From Medicago truncatula (lineage: Eukaryota > Streptophyta > Magnoliopsida > Fabales > Fabaceae), in NCBI RefSeq assembly GCF_003473485.1, contig NC_053042.1, forward strand, positions 53,903,762-53,967,761: a DNA stretch of 64,000 bases, read 5' to 3'. The notes beneath the pieces are model-generated. The model saw only the letters and a list, made by a program, of their open reading frames with translations, was not told the origin of the DNA and made no database searches. The number at the start of each line of letters is the position of its first letter. The first letter of the stretch is position 1. The position numbers and the translations under genes were made by a program. This document shows positions 27,652-39,800 of this stretch, piece by piece.

Positions 27652-28379
27652 AAGCATGAAGAATAAGTCTCAAGCTCCCAAATGCTTTCTTACAAGGATT
27701 TGTTTAATTTCTTTCTTTCTTTCTATTTTGATTTTTGCATGTAATGTTTCATCATAAAGGAACTTTCAATTAAGTTGTTATCACTACTCAATACTCTTTG
27801 TCATTGGTATAATATACATAATTTTTCTTCTTTTATAAATAATTTATTTGACATCTTTTGTTTTCTGCAAGTATCATATAAGAAAGAGAAATAATATTTG
27901 TACAACTATTTTCTAATAATTTTCTCTCTTATACTCATTATAATTTTACTTTCTCTCTCTATTACTTTGGTTTTCGTGCCAATACATACTTTTCTTTGTA
28001 AATATATGGTTGTCTGTCAAGCAAATTGATTGATGTTCAAATAACACCACTCAAAACAAGAAGAATGAATTTATCCATCAAATGATAATTTTTTTTATTT
28101 CCTATTTCTACTAATTTTTCACAAATAAATTTTGGTAGCTAAATCTACATATATAAATACAAAAATAGAATAAATTATAAAATAAATAAATGAAAAAGGA
28201 GTAATATGTATGTGGTTTGAGAGAAAAGTTCAAAAGACAATAGCGAAAGAATGGCGGGTCTTATGGTCTTCCTACTCTTGGGCACTCCCCAAACAAACAG
28301 AACATTACCTTCATTTTCTCATTCCTTAATTCAACAACAACTGTGTCTGTGTCTGTGTCTCTGTTCTTTTGATCCCAAA
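27652..28379. other. Spacer between C4H and ALMT genes
   Basis: Contains the C4H 3' UTR, a short MITE (27886-28052) and the promoter and leader of the ALMT gene. A CT/TG-rich leader (CTGTGTCTGTGTCTGTGTCT at 28340) precedes the ALMT start. Confidence 0.5.
27886..28052. mobile_element. Short MITE family A, copy 3 (167 bp)
   Basis: Ends GAGAAATAATATTTGTACAA and GTTCAAATAACACCACTC match the termini of copies at 12328 and 24616. No flanking duplication could be matched, so this copy may be older. Confidence 0.6.
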
Positions 28380-31368
28380 ATGCAATCACATGGAACGTCA
28401 GCTACAAGAATCGGTTCATTCAGACACAGTATCTTAGAAAAGAGCAGAGAGAGACTCCTTGCTAAAAAAGGATACCCTGATGATGATTTCAACTATAATG
28501 ATTCCGCTCCCAAACGCAGTTGTTTTGATCTTGATGCTCTTTCTGAACGCGTTGTCAACATTCGCAATGTCTTTCGTGATTTCATTGGAAAACTCTACGA
28601 GATGGGTCGTTCTGATCGACGTAGAGTTGTTTTTGCCATGAAAGCTGGTTTAAGTTTGGCTCTTGTTTCTCTTTTCATTTACATTAAGGAAAAACAACTT
28701 AGCAAGTACTCTATTTGGGCTATTCTCACTGTTGTCGTTGTTTTCGAATTCAGCATAGGTAGGAATCTATTCTATTCAACTACCAATATAAAATGACTAT
28801 GTCGGTGTTGTGCCAATGTCACATACACCTACACATGTTAGACATTGAACATGTTTTCAATCTCAAGTGTCGGGCCGATATAGTTGTTACTTATTATTAT
28901 TGTTGTGACAGACAACGAAATACTATGTGAATTTCTTTCTTTTTTTTTTTTTTGAAATGTCTTTGTTTAATGAAAAAGTTAACTTTTTTTTCTTTCTGAG
29001 ATTAGGTGCAACCCTTAACAAAGGGTTCAATCGTGCTTTGGGAACAATTTCAGCAGGAGTGCTTGCTATAGGGATTGCACGATTATCAGTTTTAGTTGGT
29101 GGAGCTTTTGAGGAGCTTCTTATTGTCATAGCTATTTTCGTTGCAGGTTGGATTTTATTTTTCTTTCTTAAGCTGAATGGAAAATTGAGGATTGATGCGT
29201 GTGTGTGTGTTGTCATATATATGTTGTATGAAATACTGACACATACAAGACACTGACACGTTGACACCAGTAATAAATGGAGAGCATGTACTTATTGAAC
29301 GTAACTACATGTATCAGTGTTGGGCAGTGAGTCAGACACCAGACATGTAGTATATGATTGTATTGTTGTGGGGATTTGCAGGGTTCTGTGCAAGTTTTAT
29401 GAAGCTATATCCTGCAATGAAGAGTTATGAATATGGCTTTCGCGTGTTTTTGTTAACGTTTTGTATTGTATTGGTGTCTGGAAGAGATGGAAAGCAGTTT
29501 TTCACCACTGCTTTTTATAGATTGGTTCTTATTGGTGTTGGTGCTGGTGTGAGTTTGTCTGTTAATATTTGCATTTACCCTATTTGGTCCGGAGAGGATC
29601 TCCACAAATTGGTCGTCAAAAATTTCCACGGAGTTGCTGCATCTGTAGAAGGTTATTACTTGTTTATTTCACATGTTTCCCGTTTTCATTTTCAGAAATT
29701 TGTTTGTGCTGTTTAATTTGTGTAACTTTTCTTTAGTTTGTTCTATAGTTGCTAACTTGCTAGGTTGGTATTTTGTGATAATTTTCTAAGGTTGTGTAAA
29801 TGGTTACCTACAATGTGTTGAATATGAGAGGGTGCCATCCAAAATTCTCGTATATCAAGCCTCTGATGACCCTCTTTATCGCGGTTATAGAACAGCAGTG
29901 CAATCATCAAGCCAAGAGGAGACTTTGGTATTCTCATTTGTGTTTCCTTTTCCCTCTTTTCCAATAACTCACTTAAATGTGTAATTAATCCTTGATATAT
30001 AAATACAATTTGGGAAGCGATTACTTAAATGTTTTCTAATACTGTCTAATATTTATTCTTACTTATTTGGACCGTTGCACAGTTAGATTTTGCATTGTGG
30101 GAGCCACCTCATGGTCCATACAAGATGTTCAATTATCCTTGGAGAAGCTATGTCAAACTTAGTGGAGCATTGAGGCATTGTGCTCTCATGGTCATGGCAA
30201 TGCATGGATGCATACTTTCAGAAATACAGGTACTATAAGAATAACTTCTCTTTTGTGATTTGTGTTACATTTAAGCTTCTCAGTAATTTTTGTTTTTTAT
30301 GCTTGATAACCGTTTGTAAGGGGGAAAGCATTTGTCCATGCATGAACATGTGGTTAATTGTAAATTTATATGTTCCCCATTATCAATTTTATGATTTGTT
30401 TTATAACAATAGTTTGCTTAGTCATACATTCTTTCATTCCTCTGTAGCTCCCAAAACACTTAACAACATAATATCATTGCTCGTTCATTTTGATAATTGT
30501 TTGGAATTAACCATGATGAGCATGAAGAACTTGATGTCATAATTTTATTTGGTGCATATTCAACTTTTTTTTTGGTATAGAATTACATAATGGCACAGGT
30601 CAACAAGATATTTCCTTGAATGCATTTTCAAGCCTTGGTGCAGACCTTATAATTGTGGAATGTAGACCAACAATTACGAATATTTTCTTGGTTCACTGTT
30701 AAATACCGCGAATTTTCTATATTACTACAGAAAATAATGCTTATTTATAGGAATGTCTTAATTTATATATATTGTTAATGTCATAGGCACCTCCAGAAAA
30801 GAGGTTGGTATTCTTTCAAGAACTTCAGAAGGTGGGTGCTGAAGGAGCTAAAGTACTACGTCAACTAGGAAGCAAAGTAGAAAAGATGGAGAAGCTGAGC
30901 CCACATGACATTCTGTTAGAAGTTCACGAGGCAGCCGAGCTATTGCAGATGAAGATTGACAGTCATTCATTCCTTCTAGTCAATTCAGAGAACTGGGAAG
31001 CTGTAAGACAACACCAGTCTAAACAAAATGGACAATCTGACAATCTGAGTAAGAAGTCATCGACGAATGAACTAGTGGACGATTCAAAACTTAATATAAG
31101 CATACAAGATTCGCTGCCAGAGTCGAGTTTTACACAGACCATGAACAAGGGCTTATTGTCATGGCCTCAGCTCTCTTTTTGCAGTGATGCTATACTGAAT
31201 GAGCCAGAATCTAAAGTTTATGAAAGTGCTAGCTCTTTGTCTTTGGCTACATTTGCTTCACTTTTAATCGAGTTTGTTGCAAGACTTCAAAATCTTGTGG
31301 ATGAGTTCCAAGATCTTGGTGAGAAGGCTAATTTTAAAGATCCCTTTGATCAACCTATATTGAAGTGA
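28380..31368 (+). CDS. Aluminium-activated malate transporter family anion channel (ALMT9/ALMT4-like)
   Basis: Membrane anion channel; members of this clade carry malate or chloride across the vacuolar membrane, notably in guard cells. Six exons: 28380-28758, 29006-29146, 29382-29651, 29791-29927, 30083-30229, 30787-31368 (551 residues). N-terminal [16 protein letters not shown], then about six membrane segments between residues 90 and 230 (for example [43 protein letters not shown]). The ALMT hallmark [16 protein letters not shown] and the preceding [14 protein letters not shown] are intact, followed by a soluble C-terminal half with coiled-coil-like helices. Start chosen at MQSHG because family members start a few residues before GSFRHxILE; an upstream in-frame ATG at 28251 would add 43 Leu/Cys-rich residues that do not look like the family. 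Tonoplast location is inferred from similarity. Confidence 0.94.
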
Positions 31369-32232
31369 AGTAGTTGGGCTTAGTCACACTTTAGACATAC
31401 ATGGCTTTATAGGCATTGAATTTGACATGGATATTTTGTTTCATTTATTAAAAAAATACAAATTTGAAATGGTAAATTCATTTTTTTCCCCTTTGTGTTT
31501 GTAGATTGTAGAGGTGTCTCTTCTAGCCACTAATAAGTTCTGAATTATGAGTTTCTATTTACAAAGATTCTTTATGAGCAACTGCAAAGGTTTCAATCAA
31601 ATTAAGTTGGTAAGACTTGAAGAATGCTTATAGTAAGGATCTAGATAGACAAGTGAAGTGACGCATAAGCTTTACCTTTCTAGAGAAACATTTAATATAG
31701 AATTTATGTAAGTCTTGAGTTTATGCATAATGTAAGTATAAAATAAAGGGTATAGGATGATGCTTCATTTGGTTCAAAATTTAGTAGTAAAATTAATGTT
31801 CTAATCTATAACCAAAAGTTGGAATGTTGTTCATTTATTTGTTTTTGTTGCAAGGGCAAAAATCAAATTTAATTGCTACACTTTGCATTAACTAGACTCT
31901 TGTATAATCTGTGTTTGGTTTGCACTTTACACTTTACAGTTACAAGTACTCAAACTTAAAATTTTGACAAAGAGCAACAAGAAAGTTTCGTTTCTGTTCA
32001 CATGTCTTGGAACGTGTAGCACAGACAAACCAAATATAGATTTATAAGATATCACCGACATTATCCACGAGAAAACAAACACAAATCTTTAGCAAAACTA
32101 ACTAACAAACAAATTCTATATGGTATAGGATCATCTTGATGACAAGTATGAATTTGACTCCAATTGGGATCCCAAGAACAAATATAAAGTTCTCAATGGA
32201 ATGAAGAAACTCTCAAATTTCATCATCATGTA
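31369..32232. other. Spacer after the ALMT gene, nothing recognised
   Basis: ALMT 3' flank and AT-rich DNA without coding or transposon signatures. Confidence 0.5.
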
Positions 32233-32526
32233 CTCCCTCCGTCCCTATATATAAGACCCTTTTGCCAAAATCACGGGAATTAAGATAGTGGATATTTGTA
32301 TTAAAATTGTTTGTAATCACTATTGTTTTTACAATTTTATCCTTTAAGAAAGAAGGTTAGTTTATGTTTTCAACATGTTATTTATTGTTGATTGAAGAAA
32401 AAGATGTATAATAAATAGGGGCATGTATGTAAAGAAATAATTAATGTAGTTGGAAATAACAAAGGAGTCTTATAAAAATAGACAAAAAAATTCTCAAAAG
32501 GATCTTATAATTACGGACGGAGGGAG
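32233..32526. mobile_element. Stowaway-type MITE (294 bp)
   Basis: Termini CTCCCTCCGTCCCTATATAT and TATAATTACGGACGGAGGGA (plus G) are inverted repeats of the Stowaway (Tc1/mariner) type, and TA flanks each side (32231-32232, 32527-32528). Internal sequence is shared with the interrupted element at 10195-11015 (AAGAAATAATTAATG, GAGTCTTATAAAAA). Confidence 0.9.
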
Positions 32527-33031
32527 TATTTACCAAATACAGTAAGAGCATGTACGTACATTACCTAACAAAATAGGCATAAACATGATAGTAAAATCCT
32601 ACTCATGATGATGACTAAGGAAGTCATTTAAGCTCATAAACAAACTTAGGAAAGACCAATACATTTGAACCATTTCATCACAATAAGATGCACAAAATAA
32701 CAAGATTGGATTTCATTATTAGTCATTAGACTTCATTATAAACCAACATAATAGTCATACACAGTAAAGTCAATAAAAATTTCACGAAAAACAGTCTCAC
32801 AACGCATCACAAGTAACATGGCAAATTTAAAGTCACTTCTATTAATTCAATAACTATCCATGTCTAAATATAATTAGTTTTTTTGTTGTTGACGAAGCCA
32901 TATATAGTTTGTTAGGTTTCAGACTGTGACACAAATGATTTTGTCAATAAAAATAAATATCAATATTTGAAAAATAAATTATTCCACTCATTTTTTATCT
33001 CTCTTAAATGGAGCACTTTTTTTCCCTAAGA

Positions 33032-33418
33032 CTTTGTTTGGGAGTTTGAAGGGAAGGGGAGGGGATGGTTATAGAAAAAAGGAAGGAACAAGTGGAAGAA
33101 ATAGAAGACATTCGAAGGAGAGGGCTTTGGAGGTTAATTTTTTACTCATAATAAAAAATCCTCCTCATTTATGGGAACTCAAAGATTGTATTGGGGGAGG
33201 GTTTCGGGGGAGTTATGGAGGGTTTATATGAATTTTTCAAATTCAATCTATCTTGCTATAATATTTTTAAAATTAAAAGTATATTAATCATAAGTATTAG
33301 TTTATCATTCTCTAAAAAACTATTCTTTTAAAAAATGTGAATTATTTGTCCATTTTTCTATATATTTCCAACCACCCAAAACCCTCCCCTCCCTTCCCCT
33401 CCAAACTCCCAAAGAAAG
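33032..33418. mobile_element. hAT-like MITE (387 bp)
   Basis: Inverted ends CTTTGTTTGGGAGTTTG and CAAACTCCCAAAGAAAG continue into GGGAAGGGGAGGGG / CCCTCCCCTCCCTTCCCCT-type arms. A direct CCTAAGA repeat flanks it (33025-33031, 33419-33425); hAT elements make 8-bp duplications, so one base may have changed. A second, worn copy is at 11500-11855. Confidence 0.78.
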
Positions 33419-33589
33419 CCTAAGAAATATAGTTTTTATTTTTATTTTTTATTTTTTTACCTTAAATAGCAAATATTGTATTAAATGTTAAACCCTCTTG
33501 ACAAAAATTACATGAATTAAAAAAAAGTTGATAGTTGTATTAAATTTGTTAATAATTAATATTTTTTGTGTCAATATAATTATCACAGT

Positions 33590-33733
33590 ATCCAGAAGTC
33601 CTAGCTCAACTGATAAAATGTCGAAATTGTTAGGCCGGATGTCATGACCGAGGTTCGAACCCCGATACCTCCACTTGTGTGTGTGAGTTTATAATGGCTT
33701 TGCCATTTCGTCTATCTACCAAAAAAAATAAAT
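33590..33733 (+). mobile_element. tRNA-derived SINE (144 bp)
   Basis: An RNA polymerase III A box (CTAGCTCAACTGATA, near 33602) and B box (GAGGTTCGAACCCC, near 33650) in tRNA-like spacing are followed by a non-tRNA body and a short A-rich tail. Direct 11-mers ATTATCACAGT flank it (33579-33589 and 33734-33744), as expected from target-primed reverse transcription. It is mobilised by LINE machinery and codes for nothing. Confidence 0.85.
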
Positions 33734-33978
33734 ATTATCACAGTTCGACTTTCAGACATGTATTTTTTTTATAAGGCAAAAGAAATCAATAAAATTTAAG
33801 AGAAGGTGTAAACTCGCATACAGTTAGAGTGCAAAAATTACACAAAAGAAGGAGAGACAAGTAGTAGCCACAACAGGCAAACTATCAAAACAGAACCTAA
33901 GCTAGCAAAGAGTTTAAATTCCATTTGTATTTGTACCGTTAGATTGTTGCAGCCTATACTTCTTTTTATGTTGAAACC

Positions 33979-34695
33979 TGTTGTGAATTCGATGATAAAT
34001 CACACCAATAACAAATTTGATGTGTGGAGTAAGGGATAATCAAGCAACCAAAACAAAGTGTATGGAACAATTATAACCACAAGCCAAAAGTTGAAAACAA
34101 CGAGAGAGAAAGGAAGAGAGAACACAAAAGAATTTGTTGACCCAATTCGGACCAAATTGACCTAGTCTAGGGGAGAGAGAACAACCATCTGTTTCACTAT
34201 ATGATGAGTAACCTTACAAAAGAGATGTCAATGGGTTACAAGAATAAGTCTCTCGCCTAATTCTACCCAAAGTCTCGATCTCTTCCTGTAACCAAGAGAC
34301 TCAATCCTAATAGTGTTTCCCAATGTGAATCAACCCTCAAACCCTAGTGTTTGTTCCAAAGAGACAAACTCTATATAAATCATAGTTTTGTTGTTGTCTT
34401 TTTAAACCTTTGTTTCAGCTCCCTCTATCTCAAGGTTTACACTGATACAATGTCTATATTTATAGTAAAAGAATCCTCAATAAAACTGGAACAAATCTAG
34501 GCCCGTAAATATGTTTCTGTTTTAATTTCTGCTGTCAAAATCGGCCACCGAATGCTCCAAATCGGCCACCGATTTTTGCCGAACCTGAAGCTCAAATAAA
34601 ACAGGTCAAAATCGGCCACCGTGCCCTGAAAATCAGCGGCCGATTTTCAGCTTCCAGAATTCCAATTTCTTCAATTTTGAGGCACTTTCACAACA
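33979..34695. mobile_element. Solo LTR (Copia-like), 5-bp TSD
   Basis: A 717-bp unit starts TGTTGTGAATTC and ends CACTTTCACAACA: the TG...CA ends and the 8-bp inverted termini TGTTGTGA/TCACAACA are those of a long terminal repeat. Flanking AAACC occurs at 33974-33978 and 34696-34700. No internal domain or second LTR is adjacent, so it is a solo LTR left by recombination. A TATA-like CTATAAATATAG on the minus strand (near 34460) suggests that orientation. Repeated ATCGGCCACCGATTT-like words lie at 34550-34640. Family assignment rests on general resemblance; intact flanking repeats suggest moderate age. Confidence 0.82.
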
Positions 34696-34827
34696 AAACC
34701 CTTTTAGACAAAAACTAAAAGAAGACATTCCCTAGACAACTAAGGTTCTAAAACTTTTGGTTTTGAAATACCCTTTTTGGAACGGGTGATGATGCCCTTT
34801 GAATCCGCATGATTAACTTGTGTTATA

Positions 34828-35100
34828 CTCCCTCTGTTTTAAAATGAGTGTCGCTTTAGCCAAAAAAATTTGTTTCAAAATGAATGTCACTTTCAGTTTC
34901 CAATGCAATAATAACTTTTTCTTTTCAATTGTACCCTCCAATTAATACTTTGCACACTACTTCCAAAGTATTACTTTTAAAATTAACCAATAGTTAATAA
35001 GGATAATTTGGTAAAATAACCATTCTCTTTCTTTTAATCATTGCATTTCTTAATATGTGTGTAAAGACCTAAAACAACACTCATTTTGAAACAGAGGAAG
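34828..35100. mobile_element. Stowaway-type MITE (273 bp), second family
   Basis: Inverted ends CTCCCTCTGTTTTAAAATGA and TCATTTTGAAACAGAGGAAG, flanked by TA on both sides (34826-34827, 35101-35102). The subterminal GTGTCGCTTT / ACAACACTC region differs from the 32233 element, so it is a separate family. Confidence 0.88.
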
Positions 35101-35129
35101 TATGTTTTTTTCTTCTTCTGTTTTTTGGA

Positions 35130-35676
35130 GACCAAGACAGTGTTAGGAGAGTGTTAGAATTTTTACTAGCACTGGACTTCCCCTTTTTTTGCCTCTAAGC
35201 TTTTCAGTTAGTCTAAGGGAGGATAGCAATCTCTGCATTATGAGTTAGGTGCTTGGAGACATCAAATTCTGCTTCCTGGAGGCTATCAGAGGCTGAATCT
35301 TCTACATCATCATCATCCCCCTATAATTTCTTCGGAATTTAGACACTTTTAAGGCTAGCTTCAAAATGTATGTTAGTGGTCTGCTTCTCAACAACTGTGC
35401 TAACAGAGTGCTTGTCATTTGTTAAAGAAGTGTAAGCAGTAGTGATAGGTTGTGGCATGAGATGCTGCCCACTTATGTTATTCTTGTCTGATATCCCAGG
35501 ATTCAAGGCCATCTTTGGAGCTATGATCAAGCTAGCATCCAAAGAGTGAGTAACACATGCACTCACACTTCTAGCCACACAGGTAGCTAAGTCAGGGGAG
35601 TCAAGACTATCATTCACAACCTCAACCAAGGCCTCCCCATCTCTTACATTTTTCAGATCATTCAATAAGTCAAAAG
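35130..35676 (-). pseudogene. Relict coding fragment, probably retroelement-derived
   Basis: On the minus strand an open stretch reads LTFDLLNDLKNVRDGEALVEV, CVARSVSACVTHSLDASLI, then FEASLKSV-stop, followed in the same direction by an acidic EDSASDSLQEAEFD-like block. Its ordinary amino-acid composition and lack of a start, introns or neighbouring exons suggest a leftover of a gene or of a retroelement's RNA-binding protein. It is interrupted upstream by a SINE. Identity not established. Confidence 0.35.
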
Positions 35677-35787
35677 TTAACCCATTTAAGTTGGTCTGGT
35701 GATATTGATTTATGATCTGTGAGCGTGCTCTTTCTCGAGGTCTTATATTCGATTTTCCTCCAATGATTAATTTAGCTTTTTCAAAAA
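35677..35787 (+). mobile_element. tRNA-derived SINE (111 bp)
   Basis: An A-box-like TTGGTCTGGTGATATTG and B-box-like GAGGTCTTATATTCGATTTT are followed by a short A-rich tail, and the unit is flanked by identical 13-mers AATAAGTCAAAAG (35664-35676 and 35788-35800). The tRNA boxes are partly worn. Confidence 0.72.
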
Positions 35788-35842
35788 AATAAGTCAAAAG
35801 AGTTTGTCAACTTACTTGATAGTTGTCAAGTAAGTAATGTTT

Positions 35843-35929
35843 TTTATTTTTTTTTTGTGGTGGGTTTGAACCCTGAACCTTGTATATTTTATGCATTGTC
35901 TATACCAACTGAACTAAGTTCTCGAGGAC
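35843..35929 (-). mobile_element. Very short tRNA-derived SINE (87 bp)
   Basis: Read on the minus strand it has GAACTTAGTTCAGTTGGTAT (A box), then AAGGTTCAGGGTTCAAACCC (B box) and an A-rich tail. Identical 16-mers CAAGTAAGTAATGTTT flank it (35827-35842 and 35930-35945). It is the same family as 48936-49020: little more than the tRNA-related part plus tail. Confidence 0.85.
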
Positions 35930-35945
35930 CAAGTAAGTAATGTTT

Positions 35946-36240
35946 ATTGTACCTGTACTTCCAAACTTTATGATATTTTGAAAACATTTTATTTCCCAAC
36001 ACTTGTCATTACATATTAATAAAAACATGATTAAAATAAATTATTTGAATAGTGTACATAATTAAACTGTGATACTATTGTTCAAAAAATTAAACTGTGA
36101 TAATTTTAATCTTGGTATATTTTAGGAACGGATTTATTATAGAATTTGAAAAGCAATTAATCGAAAAAGAGAGGAAACAAAGTTGTGTACACACGTGCGA
36201 AAGCCAACGGTGAAAGTAAAGCATTGAAGAAAGAAGCGAG
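35946..36240. other. Upstream region of the PP2A-A gene
   Basis: AT-rich until about 36170, then AAGTTGTGTACACACGTGCGAAAGCC-like sequence containing an ACACGTGC G-box core (36190-36197) just upstream of the pyrimidine-rich leader. No canonical TATA box stands out. Confidence 0.4.
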
Positions 36241-36867
36241 TTTCATTTCTAATATTGTCTTCTTCTTCTTCTTCTTCTTTTTCTTCTTTCTTTCTTCTTC
36301 TTTGGTATGTGTTAGGGTTTTCACTATCACATCCATTGCGTAAACGCTTCGTTGAATCCCTTATTCAAGATCTCAATTCCTCCATAGCTACGTTCTCTCT
36401 ACCAAGCTAAATCGCAACAATTCAACAACACTTTCGCGAGGTACTACTTTATTCTTCTTCTTTCTGTCTCAATTTCACACTCTACCTTTTCAATTAATCT
36501 TCAACTAAACTTTTTCAATTTCTTGTTAGTTTTTCAAATGCTTTCGATGTGTCATGCGCGTGCGTGCGTCTTTCAGCTTCGAACTTCTACTTTCTCGTTC
36601 GTTGTTAAACTCTTGCATTAATCAATTGATTACTTAATTAATTCAACCACACAGAAAATTACTTGAGTTAAGTAATGCCTAATTACGCCGCCAATCAAAT
36701 TATTAATCAATTCAAATGAACAAGTTAATGTGTCGATTTAGTCATGTTTACTGTTTATTGTACTTCTAACTTTACTTTTGGTTGGAACTTAGGGTTATAT
36801 TTGAGATTCTATTGATCATGTGATTGATTTATTCATTCTTTCAGAACTATTGGGAGAACAAAACAAA
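36241..36867 (+). promoter_or_regulatory. 5' leader of the PP2A-A gene with a leader intron
   Basis: A CTT microsatellite (36258-36300) opens the presumed leader. A donor AG/GTACTACTTT after 36440 and an acceptor TTTCAG ending at 36844 define a 404-bp intron within the 5' UTR, followed by 23 untranslated bases and the start codon. Leader introns of this kind often raise expression of housekeeping genes; that role here is inferred. Confidence 0.6.
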
Positions 36868-39800
36868 ATGTCTATGGCTGACGAACCACTGTATCCGATA
36901 GCTGTGCTTATAGACGAGCTCAAAAACGATGATATCCAACTGCGGTTGAACTCAATTCGCAGGCTATCCACCATTGCACGTGCTCTTGGAGAGGAGCGAA
37001 CCCGTAAGGAATTAATTCCATTTTTAACTGAGAATAATGACGATGATGATGAGGTACTTCTTGCAATGGCGGAAGAGTTGGGAGTTTTCATTCCTTATGT
37101 TGGTGGAGTCGAACATGCTAGTGTGTTGCTCCCACCTTTGGAGGCTTTTTGCAGTGTTGAGGAAACCTGTGTGAGGGATAAAGCTGTTGAGTCACTTTGT
37201 CGAATTGGATCTCAAATGAGGGAGAGTGATTTAGTTGAATATTTTATCCCATTAGTGAAGGTCTGTTAATATTTTTTTCATCGCTTTCAATGCTTTTATT
37301 TATTGCTTTACATGGGAGATATCATGAATGCTACCTAAATTGTTTCCTTTTCACTCATAGTTTTGTTGTCCAGTGTGTGGTTTTGATTATCACATTAATT
37401 TACTTACCCTGGAATTAGACAAGTTTCTATTATGATAACAGTTCTGATACTTTTGAAAAATGGAGTTTGATTAATGGATCTGGGCGTATTTTAATGAGGC
37501 TTGATAACTACCTTTTTTGACTTTACAATTTACCTACAGTACCTAACATTGTTTTGTTGCTAAGTGATCATACGTGTCTTAGTGTTTGTTTCTCATTTAA
37601 GATGTGTTGTATGTAGGCTCGTAGTTCCCATTTGTTATATTACTAGAATAGTCTGTTCAATTAATGCCAAGACTTCTGTTTCAGAGATTGGCAGCAGGTG
37701 AATGGTTTACTGCCCGAGTCTCTGCATGTGGTCTATTCCATATTGCTTACCCTAGTGCACCAGAAGCATCAAAGACGGAGTTGAGATCAATATACAGTCA
37801 GTTATGTCAGGATGACATGCCTATGGTTAGAAGATCTGCTGCGACAAATCTTGGGAAATTCGCTGCAACTGTTGAGTATACTCATTTGAAGGCTGACATC
37901 ATGTCAATTTTTGACGATCTTACTCAAGATGGTACTTAAATAAACATTTTATGTTCTTGTAGATGGATGCTTATGTGTTTGTCCATTGTCTAAACTGTTT
38001 GATATTATCTTTATGTCTGAACGCGCTTTACTTTTTTAACATGTAATTGTATTTTTTTTTTTACTTGGGGCAGATCAAGATTCTGTCAGATTATTGGCTG
38101 TGGAGGGCTGTGCTGCTCTTGGAAAACTGTTGGAGCCACAAGATTGTGTGGCACATATACTCCCAGTTATAGTTAATTTCTCCCAGGTACATATAGGAGT
38201 TGATTAAACTGTTGTTCATCTATAATTAATTTTCATCATTGTGCCCCTATTAGCAGTCAAAGTATGTAGCTAACCTAGAGATCTTCCCATTCTAATATGT
38301 GTTTATTACTTGCAACTTTTCAGATATCCACTTCAAACTAATTTTATCCCAAACCATCAATTTATAACCTTAGCTAGTTTTTTTCTTCTTCAAGAATTCC
38401 GTTGAATGCTATATATCCATTATCTACTAAAATGGCATCTAGTGAATTTCACATATCTTTTTACCTGAAAGATGTAGCAGGAAGATGTTACGCTATTGGG
38501 TAATTCTTATCTATTCTGAACTAGAAGTAGAAAATTGCACTATGTTTACAGATAGGAATGCCAGTAACTTAGAAATGTTGATTATGTTCAAGTTAATTTG
38601 AACATTTTCTCATTGGAAAGCCAACCCAAAGCACAATTCGGCTTTGGACACAGATTTAAAACGCAAATAAATAACTGTGATAGTTGTTGAGAAATAAGTA
38701 CATTTGATTAAATTTCCCTTTTATAAAAAATATCACCTTAAATTTTCAGCAACCTTTCTCTCACTTCTTTAATATTACTATGTATCTTTATCGATTAAAG
38801 CTCTTTTCTCTATCTATTGCTTTTCATTTACCTTCTCTTCCTTCATTAATTTACCAATATGCATAATTATACATCTTGGACAGCATATCAGCATGGAACG
38901 ACCAATCCCGGAATCACTATAAGCGGGCAGTGGATAGTAGGGTGATTTCTGTACCAAAAACTATAATATTAGATAAATAATTTAAGCTACACGTATATCG
39001 ATGCTAAAATAAAAAAAATATTATAGGCACAAATAATTTAAACTAAACACGTAGATGTATAGATGCTAAAAAATATAATTGTAGGCATTTATAATTGATA
39101 ATTAAGCATTTAGAAGTCAGAATAAACTAAACACGTAGATGTATAGATGCTAAAAAATATAATTGTAGGCATTTATAATTGATAATTAAGCATTTAGAAG
39201 TCAGAAAATAAGAAGACAAGCAAGTTAAACAGAAACTTAAACATGTGTGGATAAAAAGATCTGGAGAGGATACCAGATAATCCCAGGTTTTGGAAGAATG
39301 CTCGCCTAGAGGTTTGTATTGCCGATATTGTATCTTCCGAGGAAGGAGTATTTGAACCCAAGAGATGTATTCTTATGAAAAATAAAGAGAAACTACAAAA
39401 ACATACCAAAAAAAAATGACTTGGGAAACTAAGAAAATTGGGGAAGGGTGGTTTTTTGTCCATGCATGCGCACCATTGGGGCCGGGGTTTTCCAAGATAT
39501 TAACTGCAATCAATGAAAACTGTGACATGATGAAGACCATGTTGGCTGTAGGACACCATAATGTTACTATAGCGTGTGATTGACTATCATGCCAGTGTGC
39601 AAATCAGTAAAAAATTCCTTGAACTGTTTAATTATGCAACTAGTTTTACTTTTAATCAAATTGAAAATCTTGTTTCATTGTTTTTTATATTGACTTTTTT
39701 ATGAATTCCCTCCAAAAACAATCATATAAAACAAGGTTTGTTACAGAGAAAACAAATACTATTGACATTTATCTTATCATGCTTCACTTTGGACTCAGAT

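Noticed and set aside
28251-28379. Upstream in-frame start for the ALMT protein
   Set aside because: The 43 extra residues are Leu/Cys-rich and generated by a CTGTGT repeat; the conserved family start region begins just after the ATG at 28380.
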